Below, one piece after another: positions 7,015 through 14,385 of a DNA stretch of 41,265 bases. The number at the start of each line of letters is the position of its first letter. Positions within the stretch are counted from its first letter, which is position 1. The position numbers and the translations under genes were made by a program. The notes below the pieces were generated by a model. That model ran no database searches and had not been told where the DNA came from. It saw only the letters and a program-made list of their open reading frames with translations. This DNA comes from Sphingomonas phyllosphaerae (GTDB lineage Bacteria; Pseudomonadota; Alphaproteobacteria; Sphingomonadales; Sphingomonadaceae): contig NZ_JAPYKH010000026.1 of the NCBI RefSeq assembly GCF_029623345.1, positions 1-41,265 on the forward strand, given 5' to 3'.

Positions 7015-8745
7015 ATGGCTTCCGAGCTCGACCGGCGGATGGACGCGGTGATGGCGGCGCTGACCGGCGACGGTGGCCAGCTACCGCTCGGACAGGTCGA
7101 GCGTTTCGGCTGGACGCTGCCGTTCATCGCGGCCGCGCCGCCGACTCTGCCCGCCTATTTCGCGCATTTCTGCCAGCAGCACCGCGACGTCGAGTTCCTG
7201 GTTGCGGGTGACGAGCGGCTGAGCTTCTGCACCGTCCACGATCTTGCGAGTCGCGCCGCGCGCGCGCTGGTCGCGGGCTATGGCGTGCGCCGCGGCGACC
7301 GGGTGGCGATCGCGGCGCGCAACTCGCCGTCGTGGATCGTGCTGTACATGGCGATCATCATGGCGGGCGGCGTGGCGACGCTGCTCAACGGCTGGTGGCA
7401 GGCCGAGGAGATGGCCGCCGCGCTCGACGAGGTCGAGGTCGCGCTGGTCTTCGCCGACGCGCCGCGCGCGCGCCGGCTCGCCGCGATCCCGGGCGGCGCG
7501 GCGGTGCGGGTCGAGATCTTCGACGATCTCCAGCCGATCGAGACCGCGCTCGCCGAAGTGCTGGCGCATGCGGAGGACGATCTCGGCAATGGTGCCGGCG
7601 CGATGCTGCCCGCGCTGAACGGGGACGATCATGCCACGATCCTGTTCACCTCGGGTTCGACCGGTCGGTCGAAGGGGGCGCTGTCGACCCATCGTCAGGT
7701 GCTGCAGGGCACGTTCAATTTTCTTGCCTCGGCGCTGATGATGATGGGGATCGCGGCGCAGGACGGGGCTTTGACGGGGCTGCAACCCGCGACCCTGCTC
7801 AACCTGCCGCTGTTCCATGTCACGGCGATGGTGCCGACGTTGCTCCAGAGCTTCGCGATGGGGCGCAAGCTGGTGCTCATGCGCAAATGGGACGCCGAGG
7901 AGGCGATGCGGCTGATCGAACGCGAGAAGGTGACCTATTTCGTCGGCGTGCCGCTGATGAGCTACGAGATGGTCAACCATCCCGAGCGGGCGCGCTACGA
8001 TCTGTCGACCGTCACCGACTTCGCCGCGGGTGGCGCGCCGCGCCCGGTCGAGCATGTCCGCCGGCTCGACGCCGAGCTGACCGGCGCGCCGCTGATCGGC
8101 TACGGTCTCACCGAGACCAACGCGATCGGCACCGGTAACTGGCGCAGCAACTATATCGCCAAGCCCGACAGCGCCGGGCGCGCCTCGGCGCCGCTGGTCG
8201 AGCTGGCGATCCTGGGCGACGACGGCACCGCGCTGGCGCCGGGTGCGACCGGCGAGATCGGCATTCGCTCGGCCGCCAATTTCCAGGAATATTGGGGCCG
8301 GCCCGACGATACCGCGGCGGCCTTCACCGCCGACGGCTTCTTCCGCACCGGCGACCTCGGCTATCTCGACGCGGACGGCTATCTCTTCATCGTCGACCGC
8401 AAGAAGGACATCATCATTCGCGGCGGCGAGAACATCAGCTGCCAGGAGGTCGAAGCGGCGCTGTACGCGCATCCGCTGGTGGCCGAGGCAGCGGTGTTCG
8501 GGCTGGCGGACGCGCGTTACGGCGAGGTGCCGGGCGCGGTGGTGCATCTGAGCGAGCCGGGCGGCGTGACGGGCGAGGACCTGCTCGCCTTTCTCGCGCA
8601 GCATGTCGCCGCCTTCAAGGTGCCCGCGCGGCTGTGGATCGAGGACGCACCGCTGCCACGGCTCGGGACCGAGAAGATCGACAAGATCACGCTGCGCCGC
8701 CGCTATCGCGCGGTCGCCGAGACGGAGGCCGCCGCGGCGGCGTGA
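7015..8745 (+). CDS. Acyl-CoA synthetase (AMP-forming, fatty-acid CoA ligase-like)
   Basis: A 576-aa class I adenylate-forming enzyme that activates a carboxylic acid, probably a fatty acid, to its CoA thioester through an acyl-AMP. The P-loop-like motif is ILFTSGSTGRSKGAL. The A5 motif is GYGLTETNAIG, the A7 and A8 regions are FFRTGDLGYLDADGYLFIVD and RKKDIIIRGGENIS, and the A10 lysine is in LGTEKIDKI near the C-terminus. The start chosen is the ATG at 7015 after AGCGGAGAG; the GTG directly before it is possible. The substrate cannot be read from sequence. It is divergent from lgt and convergent with the GntR-type regulator. Confidence 0.9.
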   Translation: MASELDRRMDAVMAALTGDGGQLPLGQVERFGWTLPFIAAAPPTLPAYFAHFCQQHRDVEFLVAGDERLSFCTVHDLASRAARALVAGYGVRRGDRVAIAARNSPSWIVLYMAIIMAGGVATLLNGWWQAEEMAAALDEVEVALVFADAPRARRLAAIPGGAAVRVEIFDDLQPIETALAEVLAHAEDDLGNGAGAMLPALNGDDHATILFTSGSTGRSKGALSTHRQVLQGTFNFLASALMMMGIAAQDGALTGLQPATLLNLPLFHVTAMVPTLLQSFAMGRKLVLMRKWDAEEAMRLIEREKVTYFVGVPLMSYEMVNHPERARYDLSTVTDFAAGGAPRPVEHVRRLDAELTGAPLIGYGLTETNAIGTGNWRSNYIAKPDSAGRASAPLVELAILGDDGTALAPGATGEIGIRSAANFQEYWGRPDDTAAAFTADGFFRTGDLGYLDADGYLFIVDRKKDIIIRGGENISCQEVEAALYAHPLVAEAAVFGLADARYGEVPGAVVHLSEPGGVTGEDLLAFLAQHVAAFKVPARLWIEDAPLPRLGTEKIDKITLRRRYRAVAETEAAAAA

Positions 8746-8754
8746 CAGGAAGCT

Positions 8755-8887
8755 CCTCCCCGCGAGGCGGGGACGGGGACCGCCCGGCGCAGCCGGGTGG
8801 TGGAGGGGGTTCTCCAGGAGCGTTGCGTCCGCGGACAGCCCGCTCCGTCAGCGCTTCGCGCTGCCACCTCCCCGGGCCGGGGAGGAT
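8755..8887. repeat. Palindromic intergenic repeat, family 1 (second full copy)
   Basis: CTCCTCCCCGCGAGGCGGGGA at the left and CCCCGGGCCGGGGAGGAT at the right, with GGTGGTGGAGGGGG in between, mirror the copy at 1186-1319. It lies between two convergent genes and may act as a bidirectional terminator. Confidence 0.65.
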
Positions 8888-8899
8888 TTTAGGACATCG

Positions 8900-9607
8900 T
8901 CACGCCACCAGCGCGCGCTCTGTATCTAGCCCCGCCTGCGCGATCAGCCGCTCGGTCGTGCCGCGTGCCGCACTGGCGTCGCCGTTGGCGATCGCCTCGA
9001 ACAGTTCGCGGTGGAGCGGGATCGGGTCGCGGTACTGGAGCGGCACGCGATATTTGAAGAAGGTGGTCCAGCGTACCGCCGCGGCGATGCTGCTCGACAG
9101 GCTCACCAGCAGCTCGTTGCCCGTCGCCTCCAAGATCGCGGCGTGGAAGCGCTGGTCGGCGGTCTGCCCATCCTGCGTGCGCAGGCCCTGCTGCGCCATC
9201 ACCTCCACGGCATGACCCATGCGCGACAGTTGCGCCGCGCTGCGCTGCACCGCGGCGAGCTCGGCGGCGGCGGGCTCGACGATCATACGCAGCTGGAACA
9301 GGCTGCGCACGAAGCCGAGTGAGGGCGCGCCCTCGAACATCCAGGCGAGCAGCTCGGGGTCGAGCAGATTCCACTGCGCGCGCTCGCGCACGCGCGTGCC
9401 GGCCTTGGGGCGGCTCTCGACCAGTCCCTTGGCACTCAGCATGCGCAGAGACTCACGGATGACGCTGCGCGACACGCCGAACTGGCCGGCCAGCTCGAGC
9501 TCGCCCGGCAACACTGTTCCGCTGGGAAACTCGCCCGTGACGATGGCGACCCCGAGCGTGCGCGCGAGCGTGACATGCGCGGGTCCTCGACGCTCTCCGT
9601 TCGCCAC
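8900..9607 (-). CDS. GntR-family transcriptional regulator, FadR (FCD) subfamily
   Basis: A 235-aa DNA-binding repressor or activator. The N-terminal winged helix-turn-helix includes LPGELELAGQFGVSRSVIRESLRMLSAKGL (about residues 33-62), followed by VESRPKAGTRV. The C-terminal FCD ligand domain contains LRMIVEPAAAELAA, the RFHAAILEATGN block with the family's metal-binding Asp/His positions, and PLHRELFEAIANGD. The ligand is unknown, commonly a small organic acid or sugar acid. The start is the GTG at 9607 after GGAGGGAG. A perfect palindrome 56 bp upstream suggests autoregulation. A link to the neighbouring acyl-CoA synthetase is possible but not shown. Confidence 0.9.
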   Translation of the reverse strand: MANGERRGPAHVTLARTLGVAIVTGEFPSGTVLPGELELAGQFGVSRSVIRESLRMLSAKGLVESRPKAGTRVRERAQWNLLDPELLAWMFEGAPSLGFVRSLFQLRMIVEPAAAELAAVQRSAAQLSRMGHAVEVMAQQGLRTQDGQTADQRFHAAILEATGNELLVSLSSSIAAAVRWTTFFKYRVPLQYRDPIPLHRELFEAIANGDASAARGTTERLIAQAGLDTERALVA

Positions 9608-9662
9608 TGCTCGTCTCCCTCCCGGAACGACAGTCTAGGCCGTCGCGAACATGCAGCAAGCT

Positions 9663-9677
9663 AATTGTCTAACAATT
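9663..9677 (-). promoter_or_regulatory. Candidate operator of the GntR/FCD regulator
   Basis: AATTGT-CTA-ACAATT is a perfect inverted repeat with the TTGTnnnACAA core typical of FadR-subfamily operators. It lies 56 bp upstream of the regulator's GTG, a position suited to autorepression. Confidence 0.55.
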
Positions 9678-9973
9678 TCGGGGGACCGGGCCTTCATCCA
9701 CTCCGTCGCCCCGCACCTGTTCCGGAGATCGTTGCGACATTGCTCCAATTGCGTGTCGCGTATCCGTGTTCCGGCGGAGGCCGGGACGCAGGCCCGCACG
9801 AGACACGCATTATGATGTGGCTAACCCGTGCTCGTGCCTTCGCAGGAGCACAGGAAGGTCGCATTGATCCCGTTTGGCGCTCTCTTGTTCCGCTAAGGCT
9901 GGCGGGCGCGCGGCAAGATGGATCCCGTGAAAAGGTCCGGCATCATGGCGAGTGCTGGGTTAGAGGTGACGCA
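9678..9973. other. Gene-free interval between the regulator and mnmA
   Basis: No coding frame with sensible composition is seen here. A fragment of repeat family 2 (GTTCCGGCGGAGGCCGGGA) lies near 9769-9790. The rest shows no clear structure. Confidence 0.4.
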
Positions 9974-11071
9974 TCACGCCGCCACGAGCGCGGCCTCGGT
10001 CGCGGCGATCCAACCGCCACCCAGCACGCGATCGCCGTCGTACAGCACCGCCGCCTGGCCCGGCGCCACGCCATATTCGGGCGAGTCGAACACCAACCGG
10101 TCGCGGTCGAGCCGCGCCGGCACCGGCTTGGCCATCGAGCGCACCTTGGCGGTGAGCGCACCCTGCAACGGCCCGAGCACGTTCATCCGCTCGAGCCGCG
10201 CCGCCGCGACCGCGAGCGCCGCGCGCGGGCCGACCACGACGCGCTGCGCCGCCGGCTCGAGCCGCACGACGTAGAGCGGCTCGACGCTGCCGCCGATTTC
10301 GAGCCCGCGGCGCTGGCCGACGGTGTAATGGACCAACCCGCGATGCTCGCCCAGCTTGCGCCCGGCGAGGTCGACGATGTCGCCGGCCGTCGCCGCCGCG
10401 GGGCGCAGCTTCTTGACGAGTCCGGCATAGTCGCCGTCGGGGACGAAGCAGATGTCCTGGCTGTCGGGCTTGTCAGCGACGAGCAGCCCCATGTCGGTCG
10501 CGATCGCGCGGACGCGCGGCTTGGGCAGCGCGCCGAGCGGGAAGCGCAGATAATCGAGCTGCGCCTGTGTCGTCGCGAACAGGAAATAGCTTTGGTCGCG
10601 CGCCGGATCGGCGGCGCGGTGCAGCTCCGCGCCGCCCGCGCCGATGACGCGGCGGACATAATGGCCGGTGGCGAGGCAGTCGGCACCGAGATCGCGCGCG
10701 AGCGCTAGCAGATCGGTGAATTTGGGACCCATGTTGCACTGGACGCACGGGATCGGCGTGCGCCCGGCAAGATAATCGTCGGCGAACTGGTCGATCACAC
10801 CGGTGCGGAAGCTGCTCTCATGATCGAAGACGTAGTGCGCGATGCCGAGCCGATCAGCGACCGCACGCGCGTCGCGGATGTCGCGCCCGGCGCAACAGGC
10901 GCCCGCGCGTTTCGTCGCCTCGCCATGATCGTAGAGCTGGAGCGTGACGCCGATCACCTCTGCACCGCTGCGCGCGGCGAGCGCGGCGACGACCGAGCTG
11001 TCGACCCCGCCCGACATCGCCACGACGATGCGCCGCGCGCCGGGCGCGAGCTGGAAATCCACGCTGTCCAT
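9974..11071 (-). CDS. mnmA: tRNA-specific 2-thiouridylase MnmA
   Basis: A 365-aa enzyme that puts the 2-thio group on U34 of tRNA-Lys, -Glu and -Gln using ATP and persulfide sulfur. The PP-loop AMSGGVDSSVVAAL is at residues 18-31. The two catalytic cysteines are in the conserved contexts PIPCVQCNMGPKF and DSQDICFVPDGDY. HYTVGQRRGLEIGG and the C-terminal beta-barrel (GQAAVLYDGDRVLGGGWI) complete the family pattern. Length is normal. It is transcribed divergently from a small ORF 45 bp or more away. Confidence 0.96.
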   Translation of the reverse strand: MDSVDFQLAPGARRIVVAMSGGVDSSVVAALAARSGAEVIGVTLQLYDHGEATKRAGACCAGRDIRDARAVADRLGIAHYVFDHESSFRTGVIDQFADDYLAGRTPIPCVQCNMGPKFTDLLALARDLGADCLATGHYVRRVIGAGGAELHRAADPARDQSYFLFATTQAQLDYLRFPLGALPKPRVRAIATDMGLLVADKPDSQDICFVPDGDYAGLVKKLRPAAATAGDIVDLAGRKLGEHRGLVHYTVGQRRGLEIGGSVEPLYVVRLEPAAQRVVVGPRAALAVAAARLERMNVLGPLQGALTAKVRSMAKPVPARLDRDRLVFDSPEYGVAPGQAAVLYDGDRVLGGGWIAATEAALVAA

Positions 11072-11179
11072 GATGCGCCAGCGGATACTCCCTCCGGGCC
11101 CGCCGCGTAAACCGAAATGAACGAAGCGTTGCGGCGCACTTTACGCGACCTTCAGACCATCGGCGCTACAGCAGCCAGC

Positions 11180-11362
11180 ATGTCACTCGAACCGACCCAT
11201 AACGACCCTCCGCTGCTCACCGCGCTGCGCCAGCGCCAGCTCGCGTCGCGTACCGCCCAGGTCGCGCGTGCGCTCGACACGGCGCCGGGCGAGCGCGGCG
11301 CGAGCGGCACGTTCAACGCCACCGCCGCCGCCGTTTTGAGTGACTGGAGCAGGCGTGAATAA
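11180..11362 (+). CDS. Small hypothetical protein, about 60 aa
   Basis: A short frame beginning MSLEPTHNDPPLLTALRQRQ, rich in Ala, Arg and Gln, with no membrane segment. An upstream in-frame ATG at 11117 would add 21 residues. I prefer 11180 because the upstream part reads like leader sequence. No family recognised. It lies between divergent mnmA and sciP, and existence as a gene is uncertain. Confidence 0.4.
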   Translation: MSLEPTHNDPPLLTALRQRQLASRTAQVARALDTAPGERGASGTFNATAAAVLSDWSRRE

Positions 11363-11471
11363 CGCGTTTACCGGTCCACTTTAGAGCGTGTTCAACCAGC
11401 GTCCGTTACGGAAGAGACACAACAAGGGTCCAACGTAGCGAGGGGGAAAACCCCCGGAACCGAGGTAAGGA

Positions 11472-11771
11472 ATGATCGAGAACCAGAAAATCCGTCCGGC
11501 CAAGGTGATCGGCCCGCTCGGCGAGCCGCTCACGCTTGATTCGCTGCCGCCGGCGGACACCACCCGCTGGGTGGTGCGGCGCAAGGCGGAGGTGGTCGCC
11601 GCCGTCAACGGCGGCCTGCTGTCCGTCGACGAGGTGTGCCAGCGCTATGGCCTGACGGTGGAGGAATTCGCCGGCTGGCAGCGTGCGATCGATCGATCGG
11701 GCATGCCGGGGCTGCGCGTGACGCGGATTCAGCACTATAAGACGCTTTACGAGCGACAGCAGAACTTCTAA
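11472..11771 (+). CDS. sciP: CtrA inhibitor SciP (DUF1153)
   Basis: A 99-aa helix-turn-helix protein of the DUF1153 family. In Caulobacter SciP binds CtrA and blocks CtrA-activated transcription in S phase. Visible here are RPAKVIGPLGEPLTLDSLPP, TRWVVRRKAEVVAAVNGGLLS (recognition region) and YGLTVEEFAGWQRAID, followed by LRVTRIQHYK. Length and motif order match the family over the whole protein. It starts at an ATG after AGGTAAGG. The gene supports an alphaproteobacterial origin. I found no clear full CtrA box (TTAA-N7-TTAA) just upstream. Confidence 0.93.
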   Translation: MIENQKIRPAKVIGPLGEPLTLDSLPPADTTRWVVRRKAEVVAAVNGGLLSVDEVCQRYGLTVEEFAGWQRAIDRSGMPGLRVTRIQHYKTLYERQQNF

Positions 11772-11880
11772 CGCCGACGTCCCATTTTCAGAATTACGGG
11801 GCCGGAACAATGCGCCGGCCTCGTGAGTATTCCCCGGCAGAGCCCGTCACCGTGTGGGCGTATCGCAGGGGAGTAACATC

Positions 11881-12138
11881 ATGGGTATCATCATCTGGCT
11901 CGTCATCGGCGGTGTCATCGGCTGGCTCGCCAGCATCATCATGCGCACCGATGCGCAGCAGGGCATCTTCCTGAACATCATCGTCGGCGTGGTGGGTGCG
12001 TTCCTCGGTGGCCTGCTGTTCACCGGCGGCTCGATCAACAACGCCCCGCTCACGATCTACTCGTTCCTGGTCTCGCTGGTCGGCGCGGTCGTGCTGCTCG
12101 CGATCGTCAACCTGGTCCGTCGCGGCCGGGTGCGCTGA
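11881..12138 (+). CDS. GlsB/YeaQ/YmgE family stress-response membrane protein
   Basis: An 85-aa inner-membrane protein with three hydrophobic segments: GIIIWLVIGGVIGWLAS, a central IFLNIIVGVVGAFLGGLLF, and SFLVSLVGAVVLLAIVNLV. The glycine-rich GGxxGWLAS start and IIVGVVGAFLGG are typical of the family, which is often stress-induced with unknown biochemical role. The start is the ATG at 11881 after AGGGGAG; an earlier in-frame ATG lacks this site. Confidence 0.9.
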   Translation: MGIIIWLVIGGVIGWLASIIMRTDAQQGIFLNIIVGVVGAFLGGLLFTGGSINNAPLTIYSFLVSLVGAVVLLAIVNLVRRGRVR

Positions 12139-12189
12139 GCGCCTGAGCGCTGAGCCGGCGTCGCACCTGCGGCGCGCGCTGAGCTGATC

Positions 12190-12221
12190 GAGGCGGTCGC
12201 CCTTCGCGGGGCGGCCGCCTC
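12190..12221 (+). terminator. Probable Rho-independent terminator after the GlsB-family gene
   Basis: GAGGCGG...CCGCCTC with nearly complementary inner bases around a TTCG loop forms a GC-rich stem, followed by TCTCGTTTGGG. The T-tract is short. Confidence 0.55.
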
Positions 12222-12237
12222 TCTCGTTTGGGAACAA

Positions 12238-12262
12238 TCCTCCCGGCGAGCGGGGAGGATCT
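12238..12262. repeat. Fragment of repeat family 1
   Basis: TCCTCCCGGCGAGCGGGGAGGAT matches the end unit of the family 1 elements. Confidence 0.5.
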
Positions 12263-12301
12263 TGCCGACCTGCTATCGGCTTGAAACCTTGCCCCGCCCT
12301 C

Positions 12302-13030
12302 TCACTTCAGCAGAAAGCGCACGTTGAGCGTCGCGCTCAGCTCACTCTCGCCCGGCAGCACCGCGCTGTCGGCGGCCGCGGGCCCCGCCGCCATACGCAT
12401 TTGCGTGAACGGGCGCGGCGGCTCACCATCGCTTTCGCCGGCCTCGCCGATCGATACGATCCGCGCCACCGTCAGCCCGGCCGCCTTGGCATAGAGCGTC
12501 GCCCGCGCCCGCGCGCGCGCCACCGCATCCGCGCGCGCCTCGTCGAGCGCACCCGCCGCGTCGGCGAGCGACAACGTCGGCCCGTCGATCTGGTTGGCGC
12601 CGGCGCGCACCAAAGCGTCGAGTACCGGCCCCGCCTTGGCGACGTCGCGGAAACGCACCGTCACCGCGTTGCTCGCCTGATAGCCAGTGATCGCGGGCGG
12701 CTGGTTCTCGGCGTAGCGATATTGCGGCGAGAGCGCGACGCGATTGGTGGCGATGTCGCGCGGCGCAATCCCGGCCTTCTTCAGCGCGGCCACCACCGCG
12801 GCCATGCGGTCGGCGTTCTGTTGCATCGCGGTCGCGGCGACCGCGTCCTGCGTCACCACGCCCGCGCGCACGGTGGCGAGATCGGGCACGCGCGAGACCT
12901 TGCCGACTGCGGTGACGTCAAGGATCGTGCCCTCGGGCACCACCGTCGCCATCGGCAGCGGCGCCTGCGCGCTCGCCATGACGGGTGGCGTAGCGAGCGA
13001 CAACGCCAAGCCAACCAATGCCCGATTCAT
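12302..13030 (-). CDS. SIMPL domain (DUF541) periplasmic protein
   Basis: A 242-aa exported protein. The ATG at 13030, after GGGAAG, gives a clean signal peptide MNRALVGLALSLATPPVMASAQA. The mature part has the SIMPL/DUF541 pattern: VTAVGKVSRVPDLATVRAGV near the start, IATNRVALSPQYRY with ITGYQASNAVTVRFRDV in the middle, and ARARATLYAKAAGLTVARIVSI with a final LSATLNVRFLLK. The family is widespread and includes oxidative-stress protein BP26; the biochemical role is unclear. The reading frame stays open far upstream, but that part overlaps the efflux gene and lacks family similarity. Divergent from the RND adaptor. Confidence 0.9.
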   Translation of the reverse strand: MNRALVGLALSLATPPVMASAQAPLPMATVVPEGTILDVTAVGKVSRVPDLATVRAGVVTQDAVAATAMQQNADRMAAVVAALKKAGIAPRDIATNRVALSPQYRYAENQPPAITGYQASNAVTVRFRDVAKAGPVLDALVRAGANQIDGPTLSLADAAGALDEARADAVARARARATLYAKAAGLTVARIVSIGEAGESDGEPPRPFTQMRMAAGPAAADSAVLPGESELSATLNVRFLLK

Positions 13031-13199
13031 CTTCCCAGCCTCCCACAGTTCAACAACTTGCGCTGTGTTAGACCGCGATGAAACGCAAGCTGAACGCGAT
13101 AACCTACGTTGTCGCTTGCACAAAATGTCGCGCTCGGGCAGCGCCGGACTTGTACGCGGTGATGTATGCGGGTAATACACGCCGGCCGGAGGGGGATGG

Positions 13200-14369
13200 A
13201 TGACGTACGAGGCTGGTACTCTGCAGGGCGAGCAGCTGATGATCGAGGACGGCACGCCGCGGCGTCGGCGTCGCTGGATCCTGATCGCCGGCATCGCGCT
13301 GCTCGTCGCCGCGCTCGCCGGCTATTTCCTCACACGCCACAAGGACGTGCCGCACGCCGCGCCGGCCGACCAGGCGCCCACCGTCACCGTGCTGGTGCCG
13401 GGCGCGGCGGCGGTGGCGCGTCAGGTCAGCGCGACCGGCTCGCTCGCCGCCAAACGCGAGATGCCGGTCGGCGTCGCGGGCGAGGGCGGCATGGTCAGCC
13501 GCGTTCTGGTCGAGCCCGGCCAATGGGTTCAGGCCGGGCAGGTGCTCGCCACGATCGACCGCTCGGTGCAGGTGCAGACCGCCGAGTCGCTCGCCTCGCA
13601 GATCGCGGTGGCGCGCTCCGATGTGGTGCTGGCGCAGGCTGAGCTGGAGCGCGCGCAGAGCCTGGTCGACCGCGGCTTCATCTCCAAGGCGGACGTGCAG
13701 CGCCGCATCGCCACGCGCGACGCCGCCGCGGCGCGGCTCAAGGTGGCGGGCGCGACCTATTCGGAGCAGCGCGCGCGCAACGCCCGGCTCGACATCCGCG
13801 CGCCCGCCAAAGGTCTCATCCTGACCCGCGGCGTCGAGCCGGGGCAGATCGTCAGCTCGGCCTCGGGCACGCTGTTCCGCATGGCGCGCGACGGCGAGAT
13901 GGAGATGCGCGCGCAGCTCGCCGAGAACGACCTGCAGGGCGTCCGTGTCGGCTCCGCGGCGCAGGTGACGCCGGTCGGCGACACGCGCTCCTTCGCCGGG
14001 CGGGTATGGCAGATCGCGCCGGTGATCGACACGCAGACGCGTCAGGGCATCGCGCGCATCCAGCTCAGCTATGACCCGGCGCTGCGCCCGGGCGGCTTCG
14101 CCTCGGCGACGATCACCGCGGGCGCGGAGAGCGAGCCGTCGCTGCCGCAATCCGCTTTGCTGAGCGACGACCGCGGCAATTACGTGTACATCATCGACGC
14201 CGAGGATCGCGCGCAGCGTCGCGACGTGAAGCTCGGCACGGTGACCGAGGATCGGGTTGCGATCGCCAGCGGGCTCAAGGGCGACGAGCGCGTGGTGCAG
14301 TCGGCGGGCGCGTTCCTCAACCCTGGCCAGAAGGTCAAACCGGTGCGGGCGCGAGTCGCGGGCCAGTAG
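13200..14369 (+). CDS. RND efflux periplasmic adaptor subunit (MFP/HlyD type)
   Basis: A 389-aa membrane-fusion protein linking an inner-membrane RND pump to the outer-membrane channel. Residues 21-25 (RRRRR) precede a membrane anchor at about 26-45. The lipoyl half-motifs are AEGGMVSRVLVEPGQWVQAGQVLATID and LDIRAPAKGLILTRGVEPGQIV. Between them lies a short alpha-hairpin (AVARSDVVLAQAELERAQSL). Beta-barrel and C-terminal membrane-proximal parts follow (LPQSALLSDDRGNYVYIID). The ATG at 13200 follows GGAGGGGG. It is 16 bp upstream of the permease gene. Substrates unknown. Confidence 0.93.
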   Translation: MTYEAGTLQGEQLMIEDGTPRRRRRWILIAGIALLVAALAGYFLTRHKDVPHAAPADQAPTVTVLVPGAAAVARQVSATGSLAAKREMPVGVAGEGGMVSRVLVEPGQWVQAGQVLATIDRSVQVQTAESLASQIAVARSDVVLAQAELERAQSLVDRGFISKADVQRRIATRDAAAARLKVAGATYSEQRARNARLDIRAPAKGLILTRGVEPGQIVSSASGTLFRMARDGEMEMRAQLAENDLQGVRVGSAAQVTPVGDTRSFAGRVWQIAPVIDTQTRQGIARIQLSYDPALRPGGFASATITAGAESEPSLPQSALLSDDRGNYVYIIDAEDRAQRRDVKLGTVTEDRVAIASGLKGDERVVQSAGAFLNPGQKVKPVRARVAGQ

Positions 14370-14385
14370 AGCGGGATCAAGATCC

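Noticed and set aside
11362..11471. CtrA binding box in front of sciP
   Set aside because: Only TTTA-like half sites with wrong spacing are present; no TTAA-N7-TTAA.
11804..11830. A possible EcfG general-stress promoter (GGAAC) upstream of the GlsB-family gene
   Set aside because: GGAAC is present but no CGTT-like -10 lies at 16-17 bp spacing; the nearest candidate has a wrong distance.
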